Assembly (NCBI RefSeq): GCF_012933505.1
Contig: NZ_JABBNB010000034.1
Span: forward strand, 1-64,000
DNA length: 64,000 bases
Direction of reading: 5' to 3'
DNA from: Gordonia asplenii
Lineage (GTDB): Bacteria; Actinomycetota; Actinomycetes; Mycobacteriales; Mycobacteriaceae
In this document: one piece after another, positions 33,649 through 41,878 of the stretch
How the letters are laid out: the number at the start of each line of letters is the position of its first letter
Position numbering within the stretch: position 1 is the stretch's first letter
Program-made: the position numbers and the translations under genes
The notes under the pieces: generated by a model
What the model was told of the DNA's origin: nothing
Databases searched by the model: none
Seen by the model: the letters and a program-made list of their open reading frames with translations, nothing else

Positions 33649-34815
33649 TCAGCTCTTCGCTGCGAGTTCCGACTCGTACTTCTTGGTCATGTGTTCGACG
33701 GCTGCCATCTGCCGAGCCGCATATTCTTCGCGCAACGAACGCGCGAGTGCGGCGGCCTCGAGCGGCTTGGCGGCCTGCTGCTGAAAATGCGGGAACACTT
33801 CCTGAGCGAAGAGCTCACATGACCTCAGGGTGTCTTGCGGATTAGCCCAATCATGGCCCATAAGCAGCATGCAACCGAACCCACCCGACTGGTCCCATAG
33901 CCGCTGCACCTGGTTGCGGGCCTGCTCTGGCGTACCGATCACTCCGACGCCACTGTCGTTGATGAAGTCGATCATCTCGTTGATGTGTTCACCCGACAAG
34001 GAGAACTGAGGGAATGCAGCGACGTGCTTGAAGTAGTCGAACCAGGCTTCGATGCCGAAGGCGACCTGGCGGTAGGCTTCCTCGCGGGTCTCGGCGATGT
34101 GGAACGGCCCGGTCAGCCACCAGTTCGACCGATCGGCGACATGCCCGGTCGCTGCTGCCCGCTCCTCTACGACATTCCAATGGTGGGCCAGTGCGTCGAA
34201 TCCGTCCGCGGTCAGCGTCGCGCCGAGCGAGAGCAGTCCGATGCCGTGCATGCCCGCCAGCCGCGGGCCGGTCGGTGACGCCACCGCGGCGACCGCCAAT
34301 TGGATTCCTTCGGTGGAATAGGCCCCAAGCTGCAGCTTCGCATCGATCAATTCATGAGTCTGCGTCTTTGCCGAGACGGTCTCGCCACGCAGCAACCGAG
34401 CCACGATATCCAAGTTGACCTCGAGCAGCTCGCGGCACTGTGTCGGATTCAATCCGATCATCTGCGAGTCGGTGGGCAACGACCCGGGCCCCATTCCGAA
34501 GATCGCACGTCCCCGAGTCAACTGGTCGAGCATCATGATGCGATCGGCGACCCACAGCGGATTGTGATAGGCCAGCGACACGACACCCGTCCCATATCGG
34601 ATCTGCCGGGTTCGCTGAGCCGACGCCGCGATCATCATCTCCGGCGAGGCGATGATCTCGAATCCCGCCGAGTGGTGCTCGCCGAACCATGCCTCGTCGT
34701 ACCCCATCCGGTCAAGGGCATCCACGAGGTCGAGGTCTCGGTTCAACGCCAGCGAGGGGTTCGTTCCGGGCAGATGGTACGGGGCGTTGAAGTATCCGAA
34801 ACGTAGCCTGCTCAT
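33649..34815 (-). CDS. LLM class flavin-dependent monooxygenase
   Basis: A 388-residue luciferase-like monooxygenase of the LimB/limonene-1,2-monooxygenase-like group. The N-terminus is MSRLRFGYFNAPYHLPG, then YDEAWFGEHHSAGFE, RIMMLDQLTRGRAIFGMGPG, with a lysine/glutamate-rich C-terminal tail. The start at 34815 follows AGGAGAAG. The adjacent flavin reductase supplies reduced FMN. The substrate may be an olefin or ketone; limonene is only a family association. The gene heads the minus-strand operon down to the SDR at 29499 and is divergent from a LuxR-type regulator. Confidence 0.82.
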   Translation of the reverse strand: MSRLRFGYFNAPYHLPGTNPSLALNRDLDLVDALDRMGYDEAWFGEHHSAGFEIIASPEMMIAASAQRTRQIRYGTGVVSLAYHNPLWVADRIMMLDQLTRGRAIFGMGPGSLPTDSQMIGLNPTQCRELLEVNLDIVARLLRGETVSAKTQTHELIDAKLQLGAYSTEGIQLAVAAVASPTGPRLAGMHGIGLLSLGATLTADGFDALAHHWNVVEERAAATGHVADRSNWWLTGPFHIAETREEAYRQVAFGIEAWFDYFKHVAAFPQFSLSGEHINEMIDFINDSGVGVIGTPEQARNQVQRLWDQSGGFGCMLLMGHDWANPQDTLRSCELFAQEVFPHFQQQAAKPLEAAALARSLREEYAARQMAAVEHMTKKYESELAAKS

Positions 34816-34932
34816 CGTCTTCTCCTGGATAGTCGAGGCTGCCTCAGGGGCAGCACGGGCGGGGTGATGGTCGGTCAGAACTTCGCTGAATCGCGTAGTG
34901 CCGAGCGTATCGTCGGTGTGACGGGGACTACA

Positions 34933-34948
34933 GTCCACAAAGGTGGAC
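34933..34948. promoter_or_regulatory. palindrome between LLM and LuxR-type genes
   Basis: GTCCAC-AAAG-GTGGAC is a perfect 6-bp dyad in the 217-bp divergent gap 34816-35032. It is a candidate binding site for the LuxR-type regulator at 35033. Confidence 0.45.
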
Positions 34949-35032
34949 GATTGACCGTGGCCACCGAGTAGCCCTTGCCGAAGACTTCGTCAGTCGTGTT
35001 CGATGAGAGCGCGAGTCGCCCAGGAGGTGCGG

Positions 35033-35800
35033 ATGCCAGACCAGACCGGGCCCGTGCCCACCGTCGAGATCGACCGAGCGGAGGCCGTGATCGATGCATG
35101 CCGGGCTGCGCGCTCACTGCCCGATCTCAAGTCGACTCTGATGACGGTTCTGCACGAGCACTACCACTGTCCCAACACGACATTCCTTGTCGGACATACC
35201 TTCCGGACCGCCTTCACCGACCCGGACACCGTGACGACCGGGCGGGTGACCACGGTTATCGACGAGTACCACGACCGTTGGCATCACTCCGACATCTTCG
35301 CCACACCGCAGGCTTTCGCCGCGCTCCGCAGACATTCCGCGATCAGTTACACGCAGCTTCGCCAACCGCCGGCGCAAGCCGTCGACTATGTGGACCGCTT
35401 CTTGTTTCGCAAGGACTTCCACAGTGCAACCGCTTTGCACTTCACGCTCGCCAACGACGCGCACGCGGTCGTCGGGCTCTTCGATTCCGCCGGCCACGAT
35501 ATGTCGCCGCACAAGCTCGCCGGTCTGACCCGCGTATCGAACGGCATCTCCGAACTGGCACGCACACTTCCCGGTCCTCCGGTGCGGCCCTGGCGCGATA
35601 GCCTCACCGCGCGCCAGCAAGAACTCACCGAATTGATCTGCGACGGCCACACCACCGAAGAGATCGCGATCATCCTCTCGATCACGACGGACACGGTCAA
35701 GAAATACGTCACCCGAATCTTCGCCGCCACCGGAGTTCGAAATCGGACCGAACTCGTGAAGCTGGTGTTCCAGGAGAAGATTTCGTTCACGACGCAATAG
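35033..35800 (+). CDS. LuxR-type helix-turn-helix transcriptional regulator
   Basis: A 255-residue regulator. The ATG at 35033 has AGGAGGTG just upstream. Residues 1-185 form a GAF/PAS-like sensor region without recognisable ligand residues. The C-terminal 65 residues are a GerE/LuxR HTH: LTARQQELTELICDGHTTEE, IAIILSITTDTVKKYV, then RIFAATGVRNRTELV. No receiver domain is present. It is divergent from the LLM monooxygenase/flavin reductase operon and probably controls it. Confidence 0.83.
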   Translation: MPDQTGPVPTVEIDRAEAVIDACRAARSLPDLKSTLMTVLHEHYHCPNTTFLVGHTFRTAFTDPDTVTTGRVTTVIDEYHDRWHHSDIFATPQAFAALRRHSAISYTQLRQPPAQAVDYVDRFLFRKDFHSATALHFTLANDAHAVVGLFDSAGHDMSPHKLAGLTRVSNGISELARTLPGPPVRPWRDSLTARQQELTELICDGHTTEEIAIILSITTDTVKKYVTRIFAATGVRNRTELVKLVFQEKISFTTQ

Positions 35801-35860
35801 ATTCTGCTATCCGGTCGTCTCCCGCTTGGCGAGTGCTCACGTCGCGGTAGCGTCTACCCC

Positions 35861-36283
35861 GTGAGCCTGGACGAAGTGCGTGCGCTGATGACGAGTGAGC
35901 AATCGGCCAGCGGGGCCGCGAAGACACTGCAGTATTATCTCGCCGATGCCGGCCCGGGATGGGCCGTCGTCGAGATGGAGCCGCAGAGCGAGCTACACGG
36001 CAACCTCAGCGGGAATGTGCAGGGCGGCGTGATCGCCGCGGTCATCGACTCCGCGCTGGGGTCGGCGCTGCGTACGGTGACCGAGCCCGGTCAGCGTTTC
36101 GTGACGCTGGATCTGTCGTGCCGCTACATCCGCGGAATCAAACCCGGAACCGGAACGGTGTCGGTGCGCGCGGAAGTGGAGCACGCGGGCCGGACGACCG
36201 GGACGGTCCGCGCGCAGGTGCACGACGGCACCGGGCGCCTGGTCGCGAGCGCGACGTCGACTCTGCTGCTGCTGAACCAGTAG
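35861..36283 (+). CDS. PaaI-type hotdog-fold acyl-CoA thioesterase
   Basis: A 140-residue hotdog thioesterase. The typical core is HGNLSGNVQGGVIAAVIDSALG (seen as HGNLSGNVQGG and VIAAVIDSALG), with the catalytic carboxylate Asp in the central helix, then FVTLDLSCRYIRGIKPGTGT. Such proteins hydrolyse acyl- or phenylacetyl-type CoA esters. The GTG start has no SD but follows TAGCGT by seven bases, a leaderless arrangement. The next gene begins 18 bp after its stop but also has its own start-proximal box. Confidence 0.83.
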   Translation: MSLDEVRALMTSEQSASGAAKTLQYYLADAGPGWAVVEMEPQSELHGNLSGNVQGGVIAAVIDSALGSALRTVTEPGQRFVTLDLSCRYIRGIKPGTGTVSVRAEVEHAGRTTGTVRAQVHDGTGRLVASATSTLLLLNQ

Positions 36284-36301
36284 GAGTCGTACACTCGAAC
36301 G

Positions 36302-37966
36302 GTGGCCGGCCCCGCCAGCACCGACAACTATTACGACCTGGGAACCTATCGCCGCGACATCGACACGACGTCGCCCGACGCCCAGGTATGGTTCGGCCGC
36401 GGCCTTGTCTGGGCGTACGCATTCAATCATGAAGAAGCGATTCGCTGTTTTGAGCACGCTCTCACCTACGATCCCGGCTTGGCGATCGCCCATTGGGGCA
36501 TCGCCTACGCGGTCGGACCGAACTACAACAAGGGCTGGGACGCCTTCGATCCCGTCGATCTCGCCGAGTCACTGCATCGCGCGCGGGCCGAGCTCGATCT
36601 CGCCGCCACCGGACGCGCCAACGACATCGAGCGCGGGCTGATTTCCAGCCTGCGCCAACGCTTTCCGAGCGACGACAACGCGCTGACCGCAGGGCACGCC
36701 GCCTACGCCGACGCGATGACCGGTCTTGCCGCCGCCTATCCCGGCGACCTCGACGTCGTCGCGCTGGCCGCCGACGCCCAGCTCAACGTCACCGCGTGGG
36801 CATTGTGGGACGGGCGAACGGGACTGGCCGCCAACGGATCACGGGTCGCCGACGCGATCGGCCTGCTCGAGTCCGCGCTGTCCACTCCTGCCGGTCGGTC
36901 CCACCCCGGCGTTCTGCATCTCTACCTCCACGCGATGGAGATGTCCGCGACGCCGGAGGCAGCGCTGCCGGCCGCAGATCTTCTGCGCGGACTGGTCCCC
37001 GACGCCGGACATCTGCAGCACATGCCCAGCCACATCGACGTGCTGTGCGGCAACTACCACGACGGCATCGTCGCGAATCAGGCTGCGGTACAAGCAGATC
37101 GAAAGTATCTCGCGGATCGGGGCGCGATCGACTTCTATGCGCTGTACCGCGCACACGATCTGCACTTCATCGTCTACTGCGCTATGTTCGCGGGCGATTC
37201 GGCGATTGCGCTCGAAGCAGCCGACGAATTGCGGGCACAGCTGACACCCGAGTTGTTGTCGGTGACCTCGCCGCCGATGGCAGACTGGCTGGAAGCCTTT
37301 GTGCCACTTCGGGTTCACGTGCTCATTCGATTCGGCCGATGGGCCGAATTGATCGCCTGCCCGCTGCCCGACGACGTCGCGCTGTATGCGACCACGTGCG
37401 CGACAGTGCATTACGGCCGCGGCATCGCCCTTGCGGCGACCGGCGACATCGAGGCGGCGAAGACCGCGCGGTCGGCGTTCGTCGCCGCCCACGCCGCGAT
37501 CCCGGCGTCGCGCTATCTGTTCAACAATTCCTGCCGTGACATCCTGGCGGTGGCCGCGGCAATGCTCGACGGCGAAATCGCCTATCGGGAAGGCGATTTC
37601 GACGCCGCGTTGAGATATCTGCAGCGGGCCGTCGAGCTGGACGATGCTCTTCCCTACGACGAGCCGTGGGGCTGGATGCAGCCGACGCGCCATGCCTATG
37701 GTGCGCTGTTGCTCGAGCAGGGTCGCGTCGCGGAGGCGGCATCGGTATATGCCGCCGACCTCGGCTACGATCCCGCGGTCAGCCGCTCGAGTCACCACCC
37801 GAACAATGTGTGGAGCCTGCACGGCTATCACGAATGTCTGCAACGCCTCGGCCGCGACGACGAGGCGGTGATCGTCGGGCAGCAGCTGAAGTTGGCGCTG
37901 GCACGGGCAGATGTCCCGATCGAAGCGTCATGTGCGTGTCGGCTGTCGTCGGGCGGGTGTTGTTGA
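36302..37966 (+). CDS. TPR-repeat protein
   Basis: A 554-residue cytoplasmic protein with tetratricopeptide-like helix pairs from end to end: EEAIRCFEHALTYDPGLAIAHWGIA near 45, GDFDAALRYLQRAVELDDA near 425 (given in parts: EEAIRCFEHALTYDPG, FDAALRYLQRAVELDD). It ends in a cysteine-rich tail (CACRLSSGGCC). No enzymatic motif is visible apart from conserved His/Met blocks (YLHAMEMSATPE, HMPSHIDVLCG). The GTG follows TACACT by six bases, suggesting a leaderless message. The function is unknown; protein interaction is the family expectation. Confidence 0.78.
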   Translation: MAGPASTDNYYDLGTYRRDIDTTSPDAQVWFGRGLVWAYAFNHEEAIRCFEHALTYDPGLAIAHWGIAYAVGPNYNKGWDAFDPVDLAESLHRARAELDLAATGRANDIERGLISSLRQRFPSDDNALTAGHAAYADAMTGLAAAYPGDLDVVALAADAQLNVTAWALWDGRTGLAANGSRVADAIGLLESALSTPAGRSHPGVLHLYLHAMEMSATPEAALPAADLLRGLVPDAGHLQHMPSHIDVLCGNYHDGIVANQAAVQADRKYLADRGAIDFYALYRAHDLHFIVYCAMFAGDSAIALEAADELRAQLTPELLSVTSPPMADWLEAFVPLRVHVLIRFGRWAELIACPLPDDVALYATTCATVHYGRGIALAATGDIEAAKTARSAFVAAHAAIPASRYLFNNSCRDILAVAAAMLDGEIAYREGDFDAALRYLQRAVELDDALPYDEPWGWMQPTRHAYGALLLEQGRVAEAASVYAADLGYDPAVSRSSHHPNNVWSLHGYHECLQRLGRDDEAVIVGQQLKLALARADVPIEASCACRLSSGGCC

Positions 37967-37978
37967 GGTAGGTCGCCG

Positions 37979-38824
37979 CTACCCCGTGTGCTCCACCGCT
38001 CCCGAGACCGCGACCGCCACCGCACCGGCAACGGCCGCGACGAAGGCGATCGCCGCGACCCAGCCCCATCCGGTGCGCACCGTGTCGCCGAGCAGCGCGA
38101 TTCCGACGATGCCGGGAATCACGGTCTCGCCCACCACGAGCGCGGCCGCGGCACCGTTGACCGAGCCAGTCTGCAATGCAACGGTGAACAGGTAGAAGCC
38201 GCCGATTCCGCCGATCAACAGCGCGTAGGCGGCCGGGTCACTCAGCAGATGCCCGGCGTCGAACGGATCCACTCCGTCGAGAATCCGCACCGCAATCGCC
38301 ATCAGACCGAAGAGGGCGCCGGCTCCCAGTCCGGCGAGTACCGCCACTCGTGCGCCGAGCCACAAGACCACTCCGAGACCGGCCCCGAGCACCACGATTC
38401 CGATGATCAGCACACCCCAATGAGTATGTGTGCCAACAGCTTTGTGCCCTTCACCGCCCGCCGCCAGCCCCAGTAGGACGAGTGCGGCGACTACGACGGC
38501 GATCGCTGTCCAATCGCGCGGGCGCAACCGCGTCCCCAGTACGACGATGCCCAGCAACGCGGTCACGATGAGGTTCGCGCTCATGATGGTCTGCGACAGA
38601 AACAGCGGAATCAGCCTGGCGGACACCAACGTTCCCACAAACCCGAGCCCGTCGAGAGCCATCCCGCTGAGATAGGAGACGGTCAAGACTGCGGCGAGCG
38701 TCGAACGCAACGTCGGCGCCGACGACGAGTCGTCCGAGACTTGCTGCGCGCCACGCGCCTGCAGTACCGAAGCAGTCCCATAGGCCAGTGCGGCCAGAAC
38801 CGCGAAAAGTACGCCGACGATCAT
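37979..38824 (-). CDS. EamA/DMT-type membrane transporter
   Basis: A 281-residue integral membrane protein with about nine or ten hydrophobic helices: VGVLFAVLAALAYGTASVL at the start, LIVTALLGIVVLG, WTAIAVVVAALVLLGLAA and more to the end. The tandem four- to five-helix halves are those of the drug/metabolite transporter superfamily. The C-terminus is short and polar. The ATG follows TAGGTT by six bases (minus strand), suggesting a leaderless message. It converges with the TPR gene, 12 bp apart. The substrate is unknown. Confidence 0.8.
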   Translation of the reverse strand: MIVGVLFAVLAALAYGTASVLQARGAQQVSDDSSSAPTLRSTLAAVLTVSYLSGMALDGLGFVGTLVSARLIPLFLSQTIMSANLIVTALLGIVVLGTRLRPRDWTAIAVVVAALVLLGLAAGGEGHKAVGTHTHWGVLIIGIVVLGAGLGVVLWLGARVAVLAGLGAGALFGLMAIAVRILDGVDPFDAGHLLSDPAAYALLIGGIGGFYLFTVALQTGSVNGAAAALVVGETVIPGIVGIALLGDTVRTGWGWVAAIAFVAAVAGAVAVAVSGAVEHTG

Positions 38825-38855
38825 CGGGTCAACCTACTACCTCACCAATCAGCGT

Positions 38856-38942
38856 GGTTTCGACACGCTCGTCACTTCCGCTCCTCACGGCTCAACCAGC
38901 AGAGAAGGCTTGCAGTCGGTGAATCCAGACTCAACCAGCGGA
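38856..38942. repeat. partial GCTCAACCAGCGG-type dispersed repeat
   Basis: GGTTTCGACACGCTCG, then GGCTCAACCAGCAG and CTCAACCAGCGG. It matches parts of the elements at 5521-5903 and 51187-51460. It fills most of the 143-bp gap between the transporter gene and the 3' end of serS. Confidence 0.65.
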
Positions 38943-38967
38943 GGGCCCGCCATCGATGGTTCCCGGC

Positions 38968-40230
38968 TCAACCGGCCTTTGGCGCGAGCACGTCGGTCCC
39001 GACGAACCGTGCGAGTTCCGGCGGGAGTTCGACACTGCCGTCGGACTGCTGATGGTTCTCCAGGATCGCAACGATCCATCGCGTCGTCGCAAGTGTGCCG
39101 TTCAGCGTCGCCGCGATCTGCGGTTTGCCGTCGTCGTCGCGGTAGCGGACCTGCAGGCGTCGGGCCTGGAAGGTCGTACAGTTCGACGTCGAGGTCAGTT
39201 CGCGGTAGGCGTTCTGCGTCGGCACCCACGCTTCGCAGTCGAATTTGCGCGCCGCCGAGCTGCCGAGGTCGCCGCCGGCGACGTCGATGACGCGGTACGG
39301 CACGTCGATCGCGGCGAGCATGTCCTTCTCCCAGTTGAGGAGCTTGAGGTGCTCGGCGTCGGCGTCCTCGGGCTTGCAGTAGATGAAGCCCTCGACCTTG
39401 TCGAACTGATGCACCCGGATGATGCCGCGGGTGTCTTTGCCGTAGCTGCCCGCCTCACGACGGAAACAGCTCGACCACCCCGCATACCGCTTGGGCCCCT
39501 CGGACAGGTCCAGGATCTCGTCGGAGTGGTAGCCGGCAAGCGGCACCTCCGACGTCCCGACGAGGTAGAGATCGTCGTCGGGCAGGTGGTAGATCTCGTC
39601 GGAGTGCGCGCCGAGGAAACCGGTGCCCGACATGATCTCCGGACGTACCAGGACCGGCGGGATCATCAGCGTGAAGCCGTTGGCGGTGGCCTTCTGCGCG
39701 GCCATGTTCAACAGCCCGAGCTGCAGCAGAGCGCCCTGCCCGGTCAAGAAGTAGAACCGCGAGCCGGACACCTTGGCGCCCCGCTCCATGTCGATCAGCC
39801 CCAGCGCCTCACCGAGTTCCAGATGATCCTTGGCATCGGGGATGTCGCGCGGTTCGCCGACGTGCTCGAGCACGACGTAGTCGTCCTCACCACCGGCCGG
39901 AGCGCCGTCCTGCACGATGTTGGAGATGGCTCGATGCGCCTGGGCCGCGTCGGCATCGGCCTGGTTCTGCCGCGCGACGGCCGCTTTCACCTGCTCGGCG
40001 AGTTCCTTGCCTTTGGCGAGCAGCGCGGTCTTCTCGTCGCCGCCTGCCTTGCCGACCTGCTTGCCGAGTGCCTTCTGCTCCGAGCGGAGCGAATCGGCCT
40101 CGACGATGGCCGAGCGCCGGGCGGCGTCGGCGTCGAGCAGCACGTCGACCAGGCCGGGGTCCTCGCCGCGTGTGCGCTGCGACTGCCGAACGAGATCAGG
40201 ATTGTCGCGCAGAATCTTCAGGTCGATCAC
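38968..40230 (-). CDS. serS: seryl-tRNA synthetase
   Basis: A 420-residue class II aminoacyl-tRNA synthetase charging tRNA-Ser with serine. The N-terminal coiled-coil arm (about 30-100, SLRSEQKALGKQVG) binds the tRNA. Motif 2 is FRREAGSYGKDTRG, the serine pocket region includes TSEVPLAGYH, and motif 3 is NGTLATTRWIVAILEN. The GTG at 40230 (VIDLKILRDNP) is the family start and has TAGGCT seven bases upstream, a leaderless pattern. It is divergent from the septum-formation gene, as Rv3834c is from Rv3835. Confidence 0.97.
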   Translation of the reverse strand: MIDLKILRDNPDLVRQSQRTRGEDPGLVDVLLDADAARRSAIVEADSLRSEQKALGKQVGKAGGDEKTALLAKGKELAEQVKAAVARQNQADADAAQAHRAISNIVQDGAPAGGEDDYVVLEHVGEPRDIPDAKDHLELGEALGLIDMERGAKVSGSRFYFLTGQGALLQLGLLNMAAQKATANGFTLMIPPVLVRPEIMSGTGFLGAHSDEIYHLPDDDLYLVGTSEVPLAGYHSDEILDLSEGPKRYAGWSSCFRREAGSYGKDTRGIIRVHQFDKVEGFIYCKPEDADAEHLKLLNWEKDMLAAIDVPYRVIDVAGGDLGSSAARKFDCEAWVPTQNAYRELTSTSNCTTFQARRLQVRYRDDDGKPQIAATLNGTLATTRWIVAILENHQQSDGSVELPPELARFVGTDVLAPKAG

Positions 40231-40330
40231 GGTTAGAAGCCTACTGGTCACGGCGTCGAGCACGACATTCGACATCGTCGTGGCGCGGGTTGCGACCGAC
40301 GGGCCGATACACCAGGCATGATGGAGGACG

Positions 40331-41491
40331 ATGACTGAGCAGAATTCTGCGCCCGACGCCGGGAATGACGCGGGCGGGACACATGAAACCGCGCAGCGGC
40401 GGACCGCGCCGTCGGGCTCCGGACGAGGTCACGTTCTCCGGGAACATCCGATCCGCGTCGTCCTGATCGGCGTCGTGATCGGGGCGGTCGCCATGGCCGT
40501 CACGGCGGTGTCGCTGGGATGGTTCTCCACCGCGGGCGACGTCGGCGGCACCAACATCGGCGAGAACGAGCGGCTGGCACAGAACGCCTTCACCGAGTCC
40601 GTTGCCGGTGACTGCCTCAACTGGCCCGATGGCAACCCGGGCAGCCCGGAGAAGGTGGACTGCACCGCCCAGCACCGGTTCGAGGTGGCCGGACCGATCG
40701 ACGGGACGGTACTGCCCGGCGCCGAGTTCGGCACCAAAGCGGCCTGGCCCGGGGTCGCGCGGTTCGCCGCGATCCGTGACGAGCAATGCCCGGTGATGGT
40801 GTCGGAGTACCTCGGCGGCAAGCTCGACCCGCAGGGCCGTTTCTCGGTGGGGCTGATGTTTCCGTCGCAGGTCCAATGGGACAAGGGCGCGCGTCAACTG
40901 CGCTGCGGCCTGGAACAGCCCGGCCGGGACGGCGTTCAGACGCAGTTCTCCGGCAAGGTGAGCAACGTAGACCAATCCTTCGACTGGCCGCCGGGCACCT
41001 GCATCGGCATCGACACCGCGACCCGCAAACCGACGTCGACGGTGGTCAACTGCACCGAGAAGCACTCCTTCCAGACCACCGGCGTGATCGACCTCGGCGC
41101 ACGCTTCGGCCCGCGACTGTCGGGCAAGCCGTGGCCCGGCATCGACGAGCAGAACAAGTTTCTCGGCTCCATCTGCCCGGGCCAGACGAATCGATTCCTG
41201 GGCGGCAAGGACAAGTTCGACAAGACGACGCTCAACGTGCAGTGGTCGACGGTCAGCGAAGTCAGCTGGCTCGCCGGCAGCCGTCGCGTCGTCTGCTACA
41301 TCGGCCTGCCCGACGACGGTGGATTCGCCACCCTCGTCGGCGATGCCCGCTCGACGTTGCTGATCAACGGCAAGCTGCCCGTGCCCCCACCGGCAGCGCC
41401 GCCCGGCCGCGCACTCCCGACGCCGGTGCCGCAGGCCCCCGGGATCGCTCCGAACCCCCAGGAAGTCCCGGCGCCGGCCGGCGGCGGATAG
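40331..41491 (+). CDS. septum formation family membrane protein (Rv3835-like)
   Basis: A 386-residue single-pass membrane protein. An acidic/polar cytoplasmic tail (1-40) is followed by one TM helix (VVLIGVVIGAVAMAVTAVSL, about 43-62) and an external region with two repeated septum-formation domains, each with conserved cysteines (GDCLNWPD and CTAQHRFEV; GTCIGIDT and NCTEKHSFQT). The tail is proline-rich (PPPAAPPGRALPTP). RBS GGAGG precedes the ATG. Synteny with Rv3835 supports orthology. The function is poorly defined. Confidence 0.88.
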   Translation: MTEQNSAPDAGNDAGGTHETAQRRTAPSGSGRGHVLREHPIRVVLIGVVIGAVAMAVTAVSLGWFSTAGDVGGTNIGENERLAQNAFTESVAGDCLNWPDGNPGSPEKVDCTAQHRFEVAGPIDGTVLPGAEFGTKAAWPGVARFAAIRDEQCPVMVSEYLGGKLDPQGRFSVGLMFPSQVQWDKGARQLRCGLEQPGRDGVQTQFSGKVSNVDQSFDWPPGTCIGIDTATRKPTSTVVNCTEKHSFQTTGVIDLGARFGPRLSGKPWPGIDEQNKFLGSICPGQTNRFLGGKDKFDKTTLNVQWSTVSEVSWLAGSRRVVCYIGLPDDGGFATLVGDARSTLLINGKLPVPPPAAPPGRALPTPVPQAPGIAPNPQEVPAPAGGG

Positions 41492-41499
41492 GTCACCAC

Positions 41500-41850
41500 G
41501 TGCCAGTTACCATGTCCGACAAGGACTTCGAGAACCTCGTCGGCGACGCTCTCGACGAGATTCCCACCGAGCTGACCGACCAGATGTCGAACGTGGTCAT
41601 TCTCGTCGAACCGCATCACGAGACCTATTTTCACATCTTGGGTCTGTACCACGGCGTCGCGCTCACCGAACGCACCACCGAGTACGGCGGATTTCTGCCC
41701 GACACGATCACCATCTACCGCGACCCCATTCTCACCATGTGCCGCACCCGCGAACAGGTGGTCCACGAGGTGAAGGTGACAGTCGTTCACGAGGTGGCGC
41801 ACCACTTCGGCATCAGCGACGCGTGGCTGCACGCCAACGGTTGGGGTTGA
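41500..41850 (+). CDS. zincin-like metallopeptidase family protein (Rv3836-like)
   Basis: A 116-residue minimal zincin (metallopeptidase family, DUF1025 type). The zinc motif HEVAHHFGISD lies near residues 97-107, after VRLL-type strands NVVILVEPHHE and the GFLPDTITIYRDPIL segment. The start is GTG at 41500 (VPVTMSDKDFE), with an ATG at 41512 as alternative. It directly follows the septum-formation gene, as Rv3836 follows Rv3835. Its substrate is unknown. A 19-bp hairpin follows the stop. Confidence 0.87.
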   Translation: MPVTMSDKDFENLVGDALDEIPTELTDQMSNVVILVEPHHETYFHILGLYHGVALTERTTEYGGFLPDTITIYRDPILTMCRTREQVVHEVKVTVVHEVAHHFGISDAWLHANGWG

Positions 41851-41869
41851 CCTTCGACCTGGTCGAAGG
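41851..41869 (+). promoter_or_regulatory. 19-bp palindrome before the MerR/beta-clamp gene
   Basis: CCTTCGAC-CTG-GTCGAAGG is a perfect 8-bp dyad starting at the base after the metallopeptidase stop and ending 9 bp before the MerR start, and it covers the only SD-like sequence (GAAGGA). It could be a terminator, a translational hairpin or a MerR operator; the 19-bp size fits the last. Confidence 0.5.
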
Positions 41870-41878
41870 ACCATCGTC

